DNA from: Ctenosaura bakeri
Taxonomy: Eukaryota > Chordata > Lepidosauria > Squamata > Iguanidae
Assembly: GCA_948474755.1 (NCBI GenBank)
Contig: CAOLHI010001023.1
Location: forward strand, 124,001 to 188,000
DNA: 64,000 nucleotides
Direction of reading: 5' to 3'
Shown here piece by piece: positions 1-10,745 of the stretch; the first letter of the stretch is position 1, and each line of letters opens with the position of its first letter. The notes under the pieces were generated by a model that made no database searches, was not told the origin of the DNA, and saw only the letters and a program-made list of their open reading frames with translations. The position numbers and the translations under genes were made by a program.

Positions 1-200
1 TGACCTGTAAAACCCTGTATTGTTTAGGTCAAGGCTATCTGACAGGCTGTATCTCCACACATTGGCCTATTTATGTTTTGAGATCTGCTGGGGATGCCCT
101 TTTCTTCTGATGTCATGGCTACGTTTAGTGGGAACTCAGGAGAAGGCCTTTTCAGTGGTTGCTCCTAGGCTCTGGGAGGCATTTACTCTTCTCTAGCTCT
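1..200 (+). mobile_element. LINE 3' end, L2/CR1-clade, decayed
   Basis: The plus strand reads as a broken version of the C-terminal end of an L2/CR1-clade reverse-transcriptase ORF. One frame gives PFQWLLLGSGRHLL near 150-195, which corresponds to the 'FSV(A/V)APRLWN' block that closes these ORFs. The copy enters from outside the window and runs into a CT-rich simple repeat. It contains stops and is not functional. Clade assignment is from remembered family features. Confidence 0.5.
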
Positions 201-230
201 CTCTCTCTCTCTCTCTGTTTCTCTCTCCCT
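196..230. repeat. (CT)n simple repeat
   Basis: A run of CT dinucleotides with small interruptions directly follows the LINE end. Confidence 0.9.
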
Positions 231-317
231 CCCCTTTCCATTCGACCACATATTTGATTGTGAAAAATAATTTGTAATTAAAGCTACTTCTATATGTTTA
301 CAAAGAAAGCTAAGCTT

Positions 318-390
318 CTTTTCCTTCCTTCCTTCCTTCCTTCCTTCCTTCCTTCCTTCCTTCCTTCCTTCCTTCCTTCCTTTTTTTTTC
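318..390. repeat. (TTCC)n microsatellite with T tract
   Basis: About 15 TTCC units are followed by nine T's. It is long enough to be length-polymorphic. Confidence 0.95.
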
Positions 391-419
391 TATTAGACTC
401 TGTGTGTATGTGTGTGTGA

Positions 420-1950
420 AGACTGGTTATTGCTCAGCTTCTTTCTTGTAAATTTGATTAGTCTGCTTGAGAGATCCAGTACTGTCTCTCACATTTCCCA
501 CCAAAACCAGTGTTACACAGGGTGAAGGATTACAATCTAGCAGCTGAGGTTATGTGTACTCTCTTTCATGAGGACTAGTTATATTATTCTGGAGTTCTGC
601 TTTTATACACTGACTAAGCTATTCAACTGTTCAACTGTGCTAACTGAAGTTCAGATCTCAGTCTACAAAGTTCAGTCTACAAAGTTCAGGTCTCAGTCTA
701 CAAACTGGAAATAGTTTTACCCAGTTAGTGAAAGCACACAAAAAAAGAGCAAAACTTTTGATTAATTTTGTATCATTAGTGGGAAATGCATATGCAGAAC
801 TTAGGAGGAACAAGTTACAATGTAGTTACCAATAATGAGGTGGCTTTTCTTGGAGGTGGGACAATGCTAGTGTAACAAACTTACATTACCAAAGTAGATT
901 AATATATGGGAATAAAAATACTCTGTTGATGTGATGATGTATAATGGTTTCTAGTTATTTTTAAAAATGGCTTTTAAATGGCATTTTAGAAGCATTTTGT
1001 TAAAAATTATTCAAGTTTAATTTCCTTCTTTTTTACATCCTAAGGGTTCTTTCTTCAAAAAGCAACAAAAAGCAATAGAACAATAGCAATTAACAAAAGA
1101 GCAATGCAGCAATTTTGAAACCCTGTAATGTGCCAGGAGAATGAATTCAAGGTTTTAAACTATAATGAATAACAAGAGTGGATTTCTTTATGGTGATTAG
1201 CAGCTTGCCAAGCTCTGAGCCAGTCCATGTTTGAATTCAATGAGAATTTCAAGATAGTCTGTAGACAGGTTTCATGAACTGAGCAAGTGTTGAGCTGCTG
1301 AATTAGCCAAATTAATTTTTATTAATGAAGTAGTATTTTGTCTATTTTCACAAGGAGTCTGTTTTCAAACATTCTCTCCTAGTACATACACCAAATTTTA
1401 CTCCACTTTCCAAATCATGATTCTGTTGCCAGGACCTGGAAGGAAATATCTTCTCTGCCAAAAACCTGTCACCCAGCCACATAACTCTCCTTGTCTCAGT
1501 GTTTATATTGGCTCTTGGTGGGTCTGTATAAAGCCATTAACTGGTCAACAAGCCACATTCCCAGATGTTTGTACAGTTTGGATGACATTCTTGGAATGCC
1601 AGCGCATAAACAAAGATTCCAACAAAACCAAACAGGACTGGCTTGTGCCATCTTGGAGAAGAAATATTGCTGGCCAAGTGGAAAAGGACAAAATCTGTCA
1701 AGAGAGAAGTGTTGCTTCCAAAACTGATAAAGGGTACTGCAAACAGAAGTGGCTATGTATAAACACTGAAAGCTTATAAAAATGAATGGCTGGAATCTTC
1801 CGAATCACATTTATTTTAATGATTGGGTTTTCTCACTTAACGAATGGGTAAAGCACAGCTTTGCTTTTCACACCAAATTTGTTGGCATGATAGAGATGTG
1901 CTCTGCTCAGCTGGTGGCTTCCATGTTAATAACATCTTCCATGCAATACA
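420..1950. other. No recognised gene or repeat
   Basis: AT-rich sequence. A short internal duplication of 'cagtctacaaagttcag' lies near 660-705. The frame at 1417-1779 (120 codons) has no recognisable domain and no sign of selection that can be judged by eye. Confidence 0.6.
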
Positions 1951-1952
1951 TC

Positions 1953-2038
1953 TGGATTTTATTCCAAACTTTAAAGGAGCTACCTGCAAATTGGTTCACC
2001 ATCCTGGATAGTTCCTTTAAAGTATGGAATAAAACCTG
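1953..2038. repeat. Imperfect hairpin, possible MITE remnant
   Basis: Two inverted arms of about 27 bp (around 1955-1983 and 2006-2036) share the core ttccnnactttaaaggag and its complement, with a loop of about 22 bp. Partly similar single arms (actttaaaggaact, actttaaagagct) occur near 43335 and 58502, so this may be a dispersed family. Confidence 0.4.
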
Positions 2039-2041
2039 GAA

Positions 2042-2490
2042 TAGGGTCACTGTACCCCTGACATGGAAGCCCTTGGTCACTACAGGCATCACCTGCTTTT
2101 CGATGATCTGCTCTTTTGACCCTTTTCAATTATAATCAGAATCTATACATTAAACACATGGTCTGCTTTTTGACCTATTTCCATGACCTTCTAGACACTT
2201 TTGCAGCCATGTACTACTTTTTCTTTCAAGTGACTGTATTATTTAGCTTTTACATGCATTCACAAGTGATATATAGTGTGCTATTTACATTTTTTGGACA
2301 CAGAATACATTTGCAAGCTAAAAAAGGACTGCTCTGCATTTGGATGATATGCAGTTTTTGGCTGTGCTCACATCCCTAATATGTTAAATAAGTGGGGGAC
2401 AGCTGTGCTATTCGGATATGATATACTGTCAAACTTCCTGGTGAAATTTTCACTCTTTTCCATGGAGGTGCCATCCCTTAGGGAAACAAT
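2042..2490. other. No recognised feature
   Basis: AT-rich sequence between the hairpin and the first family A element. Nothing identifiable was seen. Confidence 0.6.
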
Positions 2491-2907
2491 AGCCCTTTCT
2501 GCAACTCACCTTTTCTCGGCACTGGGGTGAGGTGCTCGCGCGAGCAGCCTCCGGAGTCTCTTGCATCTGGGGTTCTTCGGCTCTGCATGAGCTGCCTGCT
2601 CGCGCAAGAGCCCTGCCTCTTCCTTTCACAGTGCAGCCTTGGACCTTCCCAGGCTGCACTCAGACAGGAAGCTCGACCAGCCCGGCTCCCAAGGCTCTGC
2701 ATGCATGGCAAGTGCATGCGGGGCCCCGGAGCGATGTGCAACTGCGCACCATTTTTGGCTTAAAGCCAAACATGAAAAAGTGTGTGAGCAGTGCTTGCCA
2801 GGCCCTGGAGCATCGTGCAAATGTGAGTGTGTCATGTGGACCACTCCTCACATTTGCGCGATGCTCGAGGGGCCCTTTTGCATGGAAAATGCCATGCGAA
2901 AAGGGCC
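2491..2907 (-). mobile_element. Family A MITE, copy A1
   Basis: GC- and CpG-rich non-autonomous element of 417 bp with termini agccctttctgca and aaaagggcc. The orientation is inverted relative to A2: the hairpin end with CATGGAAAATGCCATG lies at the right. Flanking triplets are AAT and AGT, so the 3-bp duplication is probably mutated. Internal inverted repeats are shared with the other A copies. Overlapping frames of up to 126 codons are by-products of the palindromic, CpG-rich sequence. Confidence 0.85.
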
Positions 2908-2956
2908 AGTGACTTGACTCATCACATTAGATCCATCCATGAAACAAAAATAGATA

Positions 2957-3478
2957 CTGTCCTCCCTCTACTTTCACGGATCTGACCTTTGTGAATTTGA
3001 TTATTCAAGAAGCACATGCTTGCCCTCCTCTCTTTTCCTCCTCCCATCCCCTTGCATTCCTCACTCCAGGCTTGCCAGGCTTGTATTTAAAATGGACTTT
3101 TTTTTTCTTTTTGGGTGAGCAAAGCCCTCCTCCCACTGCTGAAGGCTTGTCTCTTCTCCCATGTGGCTGAGCTTTCTGCTGTGTAATGCCGCTGATTGGT
3201 CAGGTGCTCTCTTTACTCCTACCTTCCCTTTTCAAGATGGCTGCTGGACATAATTAGAAGGGAAGAACTGCACTCTCTTCCCTTTGAAGAGAAAGTACTG
3301 GCAAGCCCTTTACTGTGTCTTTTTTCTACCCTCCCCGCTTCCCCATGCTAAGGCCAGAGGCAATAGAGTAGGAGGTGAGAGCTCTGGAGGGGAATTGCAG
3401 GGAGCGAGTTATTCATGATTTTTCCACTTTTATGCCGGTTCCATGCCCCTAACCATCACAAATGTGGAGAGGCTACTG
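2957..3478. mobile_element. pogo/Tigger-like MITE with TA target duplication
   Basis: Inverted termini: the left end reads ctgtcctccctctac and the complement of the right end reads cagtagcctctccac. TA dinucleotides lie on both sides (2955-2956 and 3479-3480). The subterminal 'ttcacggatctgacc' resembles the 'cgcggattngac' motif of Tigger-like non-autonomous elements. A relative is at 49324-49792. No transposase is visible. Confidence 0.65.
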
Positions 3479-3480
3479 TA

Positions 3481-4280
3481 CTTGGTTTATTAGCTCATCT
3501 GGTGGCCTCTGAAGGATAGCAGAGAGGCCGGGAACAGCCCCACTGTGTCTTGGCCCCAGTGGCTTGAGAGATGACCTGCCTCCAGATTCAAACTGCCATT
3601 GTTTTGGCCTTTGATGAAGAGAAGAACAGCCAGCATATGCTGATGTAATCCCCTCTCCCACTGTCATCTCCTTTTCCTCATGTCTTGTGCTTTATTTAGA
3701 TTGTAAGGCCAAGGGAAGGGAATTGTCAGATTAATGGTTTGTAAAGGCAAGGTATAAATGCAGTAAATAAATAAATATTCCAAGGAATAAATGAGTTAGG
3801 GATGTCAGTCTTCACATTTTTTGTCCTTGCATGCAAGAATGACTAATTTCAGCAATATTCACCCTACTGTAGGAGGAAATAAAGATTTCAGCTCAGTTCT
3901 TGAGAGACATGTACACTTAGCAAAATCTTTTCAGAAATTCTGCACATTCTGCACAGAGAGACATGTGGATTTTCTGTGCAAAAAGATTTCCTGAATTCCC
4001 TGCTAACTCCATGTGTATTTTTGCACAGAATAATTTCCCGAAAGGCTTTGCAAAGTGCTAACAGTTTCTGCAATTGCTCTATTCTTCTTGGCAGAGGTTC
4101 TTGAACACTGGGAAAAGTATTATGCTGCTGGGAAATGATTTGTAACAATTTTTTCCATCCCTAAGGTCAATGCAATTTTATTAATGTGCAGCTGTCATCT
4201 ACAGGTCTGTGTAGCCATTTGAGAAATGCTTGTTAGACCTACAAATCTATCTCAAGTTTTTAAAAATTCTTCTCTGATAG
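3481..4280. other. Unassigned, with a short LINE-like tail
   Basis: Around 3675-3780 there is a LINE 3'-end-like tail (ggtataaatgcagtaaataaataaata). The rest is unassigned. The 86-codon minus-strand frame at 3888-4148 has no recognisable domain. Confidence 0.45.
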
Positions 4281-4283
4281 GAA

Positions 4284-4485
4284 AGGTTTTTTTTGTGTGC
4301 CTTCAAGTCATTTCCAACTTATGGCACCCCTAAGGCAAACTTATTGCAGGACTTTCTGGGGATAAGAGTGTGTGATGTGCCCAAGGTCACCCAGGGGATT
4401 TCCATGACTGATCAGGGAATCAAACGATGGTCTCCAGGCTTGTAGTCCAATGCTGTAATCATTATACCATGCTGGCTCTCAGGAA
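4284..4485 (-). mobile_element. tRNA-derived SINE (CAACAA-tailed squamate type)
   Basis: Antisense copy. Recognisable blocks are gtgtgccttcaagtcattt (tail-proximal), aaggtcacccaggggattt, a degraded B box (ggaatcaaacgatggtctcc) and ataccatgctggctctc at the head. The same family recurs at least six more times in the window. Confidence 0.8.
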
Positions 4486-4639
4486 AGTTTGGTATTTCTT
4501 CAAATTACATTTGATCTGTGCACTTGTTACATACTTCCGTACTTCTCTTTGTGGATGGAAAGACTGTGTTGAATGTTAGCATTTATGCATGCCAAAGACA
4601 CTTCACAGATACCCCAATCCTGCAGATGTTACTCATTAG

Positions 4640-4800
4640 CTTTTTGTTTATTAATTACATCCCACTTTATCTTACCAACAACTATCCTGTGAGACAGGTC
4701 AAGCTAAGAGAAAGTGATAAGCTCAAGGTCTCCCAGAGAGTTTCATGTCCCAGGTAGGTAGAAGGCTCAAACCTGGATCTCATTTGCATCCAGAACTCTC
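4640..4800 (-). mobile_element. MIR/CORE-like tRNA-SINE relic
   Basis: Contains aacaactatcctgtgagaca, aagctaagagaaagtgat and ctcaaacctggatctc, the typical order of an antisense MIR-like SINE with an L2-type tail. Strongly decayed. Confidence 0.45.
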
Positions 4801-5078
4801 AATACTATATTGTCCCTTTAGAATACATTGCTGCTGTGGATCCAAATGTGCCCCTGGGTGCCCTTCTTCAGCTGCAGCTCTGTTCTCATTCAGATGTCAC
4901 TGTACTGTTTGCATGTAGATCAGAAACCAGAATGCCAGCTGTTCTGCACAAGTACTTGTCCATGGTAAAGCTTGATCAGAGTCAATTTCTGTTGTTACTG
5001 TCTTCCTTATCTTTTGTGTGTTTGTCTTTGTTGTTGCTGCCGTTGTTAATTTCCATGAAAATTTCCATGTGAAAAGGC

Positions 5079-5630
5079 AAAGCAATTTTGGAAGAAGATG
5101 CAGAATATAATAAATTTTTTTTGAAATGCCATATCACAAAGTCCCCAGAGTTGTTTTTGTTAGGAATCTGGCAGGAAAACTCAAATTTTAATAAGCCACA
5201 ACAAAGAATAATACAATACATGCTGCTAGCAGCAAGATTAGTTTATGCAAAGTATTGGAAAAAGACAGAAATCCCAGCAGTCAATGAATGGCTCAGTAGA
5301 TTGATGACAATTGTGGAAATGGATAAATTGATAGAGAGCAAGATTTGTTCCAGAGCAAGATTTTGTAAAAAATTGGCAATTATTGATTGAATACTTGAGA
5401 GAAAATGAGGGTGAAATCTTGATTTTTGGGGTTCTGAATTTGCTGTTGTTATTTCCTTTGTTATGAAGAGAATATGTTAAAATTTTATATCATGCAAAGG
5501 AGTTAAATAAAATTATAAAAACTTTCCTTTTTTCTTAGTGGATGCATTATAATTAGTTTATGCTTAACAATTATATAGTATGTAGCTCAGATATTAAATA
5601 TATACATATAAACATATATATATATTAAGA
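5079..5630 (+). mobile_element. L1 LINE 3' end (ORF2 C-terminus and 3' UTR)
   Basis: The frame 5088-5390 (100 codons) carries ITKSPELFLLGIWQ, IIQYMLLAARLVYAKYWKK and IPAVNEWLSRLMTIVEMDKL, the C-terminal block of vertebrate L1 ORF2 proteins. An AATAAA-containing 3' UTR follows, with a possible end at aaataaaattataaaaa near 5510. The copy is 5'-truncated and the reverse-transcriptase core is absent. Confidence 0.75.
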
Positions 5631-5634
5631 ATAT

Positions 5635-6057
5635 GGCCCTTTCTGCATGGCATTTTCCATGCGAAAGGGCGCCTGGAGCGTTGCGCAGTTGTGAGGAGTG
5701 ATCTGCATGATGCACTCACAATCACACAACGCTCCAGGGGCTGACAGGCGCAGATCACACACCTTTTCATTTTCGGCTAGAAGACGAAAATGGTGCATGA
5801 TTGTGCACTGCTCCTGGGCCCCACACGCACTTACCTGGCCTCTGGAGCTGTGGTTGTCGTGCTTCCTGCCCCAGCTCAGCCCAGAAAACTCCCAGGCTGT
5901 GCTGTGGAAGGAAGAGGCGGGGCTCTCGCACTACCTGCTCAGGAGCAGGCAGCTCATGAGGACCTGAAGCAGCAGGGATGCGAAAGCCTCTCACTGGAGG
6001 CTGCTTGCATGATCCTTGCACCCCAGTGCCGAAAAATGGTAAGGTGCGGAAAGGGCC
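5635..6057 (+). mobile_element. Family A MITE, copy A2
   Basis: 423 bp from ggccctttctgcatgg to ggtgcggaaagggcc with a perfect TAT duplication (5632-5634 and 6058-6060). The left end is a self-complementary arm (TGCATGG / CCATGCG). Next come hairpins around ctggagcgttgcgcagttgtgag with its complement and around cattttcggct with its complement. A splice-donor-like GTAAG sits 19 bases before the right end. Confidence 0.9.
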
Positions 6058-6060
6058 TAT

Positions 6061-6395
6061 GTTTTTACCTATTAATTAAATAATTTTTACTATAAAAAAT
6101 AAGATTAATCAGTAAATGTCAATTTCAATTATATTAACTTTATTATTCTAGTCCTTGTATAATTTACCGTTAGTAGTTGATGGTTGGGGTGGAAACTGCT
6201 TTTCATATATATTGTTCATATTTTGAGTTAATTGTTTATTTAGATTAGATGGGTTTGGTAGTTATTGTTTAGGTAGTGTAAATTAGTTTAATGTAGAATA
6301 TTTTTTATGTGCATTGTTTGTCTATTGTCTGTTTTCTTATACGTTCTGTTCTGTTCTTGTCATTTTTATATATATTCAATAAAATTAAAAAAAAG
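6061..6395 (+). mobile_element. L1-type 3' UTR and A-rich tail
   Basis: AT-rich sequence ending in tatattcaataaaattaaaa, like the 3' end of an L1. It lies directly behind A2, so A2 appears to have inserted into L1 3' UTR sequence. It may belong to a second L1 copy, because an earlier candidate L1 end is at about 5510. Confidence 0.45.
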
Positions 6396-6900
6396 AGAGA
6401 GAGAGAACCCTCTACGGCACCCTGTCAACAGCTTCGCCCAGCTCCTGCAAGAAGAAATGTGGTTTCTTTGAATCTATTGAACTGTAAGGCACTCTGCTTC
6501 TTTTGCTACTGTTTCCCACTTTACCAAGCATTATCATCTTTTATAATGAGTCATGTTGTCTCATGACATGGCCAAAGTACAATAGCCTTAGTATGATCAC
6601 TTTTCCTTTTAGGGAGAATTCAGGCTTAATTTGTTCTAGGACCCATCTATCGGTCATTTTGGCAGGCTGAGTTCCATCCTTTGGATCTACCACTGGACTT
6701 TGTCTCAACTCTGCCCCCTAACTCAGAAGGCTGGATTCTGATTTGGGCATTTCAACTGAGCTGACAAAAGGGGATTTCTCAGCCCATCCTTTATCCATTA
6801 CAACCTCTCCAGCTCCCTGAAAATACTACACAAGGTTCGGGGAGCCTGCTAAATGGAACAAACTGAGGTAACTACACAGTTTATTCAGTGATACAGGAAG
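6396..6900. other. No recognised feature
   Basis: Mixed-composition sequence. Nothing could be assigned. Confidence 0.6.
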
Positions 6901-6902
6901 GA

Positions 6903-7110
6903 ATGAGCCAGTGGTGTTGAGCATCAGACTACAAGCTGGAAGAGGAGAGTCCAATTCCCTGCTCGGCCATGGATGCCACTGAGATGACCTTGGGTATGTC
7001 ACACACTCTCAGTCCTAGAAAACCCCGTGAGAGGTTTCCCTTAGGGTAGCCATAAGTCAGAAACAACTTGAAAGCACACAACAACAGCAGCAGCAACAAC
7101 AACAACAACA
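6903..7110 (+). mobile_element. tRNA-derived SINE with (CAA/CAG)n tail
   Basis: Sense copy. A degraded B-box region (agtccaattccctgctcggc) is followed by gatgaccttgggtatgtcac, gccataagtcagaaacaact and aaagcacacaacaacagc, ending in an (AAC/AGC)n tail to about 7110. Confidence 0.85.
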
Positions 7111-8004
7111 GGAAAAAATCCCTGCAAATCAGGCAGAGGGACTTGAATGGAGCCCTTGTGCTCACAACAGGCAGATCTAGGATCTGGCCCAGAGACCTCA
7201 TACTCACATCTTACCCAAGACTCAGATTTATCTTTTTAAAATTTCAAGAACTGGCTGGCTTGTTCATGAGACTGGAATTTTCTCTCTCTCTTTTTATTCA
7301 GATTTACACCTATGGAGAAACAAGAACAAAGTCACTGATGGGAGGAAAATGGTAAACGCCAGCTTATAGCATGCAACTGCATTGGATATATTTTCAGTGG
7401 ACCTTGAGGTACCAAAAGAAGTAGGCGTAAAGTTTCTAATTTTAAAATGAGCCCTTGCTTGAACCTGGAAATGCACTGTCTAATGCACTCAGTGAATAAC
7501 AAAGGGTCAAAGCTCACTTCCCTTTTTGGTTATTCATAGAGCCAAAACTCCCTCTGAATCCTGTGGCCCATCTATTTGCACTTCATGCAGACTGATTACT
7601 GCAAATTGTTTGAGTATCAACCAACACGACCTGGAACTGTGCATGATCAGTGAACTAAACTGAGTGCTGATCTCTACTATGTGCAACTTTCTGACTGTGA
7701 AAAGCAGCTGATAGTAATGCATGTGACAACATACTGGGCACAATAGTGTTGCAATTGAGACACAATAATACACCTTCAAGGTCTCACTAGCTAGTCTTGG
7801 GCAACCATCAGCGCCCCCTCTGCTAGATTGAAAGAAATATGACATGCTACATGGCACTGCTCCAACATTTCATAGAATTTCAGAGTTTTTTTTTTTTTGT
7901 GTGTGTGTGTGCTAAATCAGAATTGTACCTAATGAGGGACAGTAATTTTTTGTCTATTTAGTTTGTAGTTTCCTCAATTTTAGGAAGATGACAGCTCTTG
8001 AAAA
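7111..8004. other. No recognised gene
   Basis: Contains a T tract followed by (GT)n at 7886-7911. The 107-codon minus-strand frame at 7534-7857 has no recognisable domain. Confidence 0.55.
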
Positions 8005-8128
8005 CAGGAGTGGGCAACTGTGGTTATGGACTGTAATTCCCAACAGGCTTAGCCTGAAAAGTCAATGGTGAAGGATCATGCGGGTTTCAGTTCAAAAACA
8101 TCTAGAGGGCCACAGTTGCTCAACCTTG
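8005..8128. mobile_element. Short hAT-like MITE relic
   Basis: Inverted termini caggagtgggcaactgtgg and gccacagttgctcaaccttg. Flanking octamers CTTGAAAA and CATTAAAC are partly alike, consistent with a mutated 8-bp duplication. The interior 'ggactgtaattcccaacagg' is typical of the abundant reptile hAT MITE with a 'gactacaactcccat' core. Confidence 0.6.
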
Positions 8129-8415
8129 CATTAAACATGCATTGCATTATTCATTAAAATGATTACAACTATACTGTTTGTCACCTCTCTTTGAGCAACA
8201 ATGACACATGATGACTAGATGGACATCCCAATCTCCTGCACATTTATGCAGAAGCCAATCCTACTGATTTCACTCAGGGTTTATCTCTATTGCTAACTTT
8301 TTACAAAAGCTGCAAATGAAAGAATAAAATTATGTGACAAGAAATATGTTTAATCATACTTTGAATGGATTACATAAAGTGAAGAAGTGCTGTGTTCTGT
8401 GTTCTTTTTTTTTTT

Positions 8416-8696
8416 AATGTTTAGGTAGAATCTCTTTTCCTGATGGCTTCAAGCTTCAAGAAAAGAGATTCCACCTAAACATTAGGAAGAACTTCCTGAT
8501 GGTAAGAGTGGTTTGACTGTGGGATATGTTGCCTAGGAGTGTAGTAGAGTTTCCTTTTTGGAAGTGTTTGAACATCCTGAATGACCATCTGTTGGAAATG
8601 CTTTGATGGTGTATTCCTGTATGGCAGGGGGTTGGCTTGGATGGCCCTTGTGGTCTCTTCTAGCTCTACAATTCTGTGATTCTATGATTCTATGGG
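8416..8696 (+). mobile_element. CR1 LINE 3' end with a foldback at its 5' edge
   Basis: Sense-strand CR1 C-terminus (frame with RFHLN.RKNFLM) and the 3' UTR with ggcttggatggcccttgtgg, ending in tandem ATTCTATG octamers as CR1 elements do. The first 24 bases (8416-8439) are an inverted copy, with one mismatch, of 8460-8483, giving a hairpin with a 20-base loop. Confidence 0.8.
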
Positions 8697-9074
8697 GAAA
8701 AAAACTGGGAAGGAATGAGGAAAGGCAACCCAGCAAATATAAGGGTGATTTTGATTTTTTCCCCCTTCCTCTTCATGATGACCTGTGGTGAGGAGTGAGA
8801 GCAATAAGGATAGGCATCACTAATGATGCAGAAGTCCTGGGAGTTCTGTTCAGTTATGCTGATTATTGATATTGGCTTGATTTTTCACAGCTCACATGTG
8901 TCCTACTGGCTTTGTCTCAGGCCTTGTATTCTTGAGTGTTAAATATGTTCAAAATCATTGCTAGCCCAAGAGACCTTCTTGCTCCAAAGCTGACTTTGGA
9001 ATGATTGCTCTCCCTTACACTGGGGCTAACATTGCAAAAGTTTTTCTGTACTATTGAGACACTAATTACTATCT
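8697..9074. other. No recognised feature
   Basis: Nothing identifiable between the CR1 end and the next LINE tail. Confidence 0.6.
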
Positions 9075-9465
9075 TCTGTCTATGCCAGCACTCTTACAGG
9101 AAAGGGCCTTCTCAGTGCTCTCAGGCTCTGGAACACCCTGCTTAGAGAAAGTAGCCCATGATCTTCCCTGTTATCTATCCATAGGCAGGTGAAGACTTTT
9201 TTGTTTTTGGGTCCTGTAGGTTTTGCAAGAGTGATTGTTCAGGTGGAAAAGGCCTATTGTCTTTATTTGTTGTTTTTTCTTTTTAAAATGATCTTGCATT
9301 TAATTGCATTTAATTCTATTTCTAGTATAATAATATTTCTGACTTTTGTACGATGTGAACATTCAGCTGTGTCTGCTTTAACTTTTGTAATGCTGCCTGG
9401 TATCCCAGGATTGGGAAGAAGGTAGGATATAAAATAAAATAAAAAAAAATAAAATAAAATAAGTC
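9075..9465 (+). mobile_element. L2/CR1-clade LINE 3' end with (AAAAT)n tail
   Basis: Begins in a decayed ORF end (aaagggccttctcagtgct, ggctctggaa, then ggcaggtgaagacttttttg). It continues through an AT-rich UTR to ggtaggatataaaataaaat and a short AAAAT array at 9427-9462. Confidence 0.65.
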
Positions 9466-9474
9466 ACATCCCCT

Positions 9475-10238
9475 TCCCCCTGGAGGAAGGAAGTGTTAAA
9501 TGTTGAGAGCAGTGTGAAGGCAACAAGAATCACTACTAGGTTACAGAGGAATTTTAAAAATCTGGTCTACATTTTAAAATGGACAAATCTAATTCACCTT
9601 TCCCAGGCTAGGGAATTAGAGATGTGCACATCTCCAAACTCTGCATCTGTGGACATTCTTCCTTTCCCATGATCACAACCAGTTCATGCCCAGTTCCACC
9701 GTGTTTTCCAAGTGTCTGCAATGTTTTGAATTGTGTTTATGGCTTGAATGTACCCCTCCCACTGCCTAACAAACATTGAAGCTGTTCTTGTGTGCATTTG
9801 AAAGATGTGCATTGTTCCATCTGTGCTCGTCAGATCTTTCTTTCTTTCTCTCTTTCTCTCTCTCTCTCTTTCTCCAGCTGCATCTACAACTGTCCATCAG
9901 CATGAGGATTCCAGAGTAGAGTGTGCCCAGACCTTGGCCAGGAAATGGTTACCTCACACAGCCCTGATGGGGAGTGGAAGACTATTAATTGTTGCCCTGC
10001 GTGTTTTTTCATAATGAAGACAAAAGTCTGTATATTATGGATGTTTATGCGCAAAAATGTATATAGTAGAGAAGATGCATACAAAAATGTATTTGTTAGG
10101 GAACACTGTGCATGAAATAAATGTGAAGTTACATGTACTTTTTAACAAAGAAAATGAGATACAGATGAAAAAATTGCATGTATAGGATTATGACTGGATA
10201 TATGCAAAACTGACATGAGCTTGTCCACACTCAAAGAC
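9475..10238. other. Unassigned, with a (CTTT/CT)n tract
   Basis: A pyrimidine simple repeat lies at 9836-9875. Otherwise nothing was recognised. Confidence 0.6.
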
Positions 10239-10241
10239 ATG

Positions 10242-10422
10242 GGCCATTTCCACACTAGACTGTCACAGTGCTATTATTCCACTTTCAACATCTTATGGAA
10301 TCCTGAGATTTGCAGTTTAGAGAGGGGCCTCAAAGACCCCTCCCTAAACTGCAAACCCCAGGATTCCATAGGATGTTGAAAGTAGAATAATAGCACTATA
10401 ACAGTCTGGTGTAGAAATGGCC
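10242..10422. mobile_element. Family B palindromic MITE, copy B1
   Basis: 181 bp, almost entirely one inverted repeat: ggccatttccacac... and its complement gtgtagaaatggcc. The arms include ctattattccactttcaaca. The 3-bp duplication ATG is at 10239-10241 and 10423-10425. Confidence 0.9.
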
Positions 10423-10429
10423 ATGATTG

Positions 10430-10745
10430 GTGGATTGTGAAAGAGGGCCTTCTTGGTGGTTCCCTCAAGGTTTGAAACTCCCTTTCTAGAAAGGCTAGAC
10501 TCCCTCTCGGCTGTTCTTTTGTTAGCAGGTGAAGACCTTTTTGTTTCAACAGCTTTATGAATATGACTTTTACAAAAAAAAAGTGTTAGTGTGTTGTACT
10601 AGTTTAATCCTTTGCTTTTAAATGGGCTTATAGACAGCTTAATCCCATTTTCAACCTAATTTGTTTCTCTACGAGTGTTTTACTTGCATATCTTTTTATT
10701 TTGAAATCTCCCTTGAATCCCAGCCTTTAGTAAAATGAAACAATG
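10430..10745 (+). mobile_element. L2/CR1-clade LINE 3' end
   Basis: Carries agagggccttcttggtggtt, then agcaggtgaagacctttttg and an AT-rich tail, parallel to the copies at 9075, 30742 and 52245. Confidence 0.6.

Noticed and set aside
1417..1779. 120-codon frame as an exon
   Set aside because: No recognisable motif, low-complexity-free but unsupported; a second overlapping frame is also open.
6903..7000. tRNA gene
   Set aside because: The tRNA-like head is part of a repeated SINE with tail. No intact cloverleaf could be drawn.
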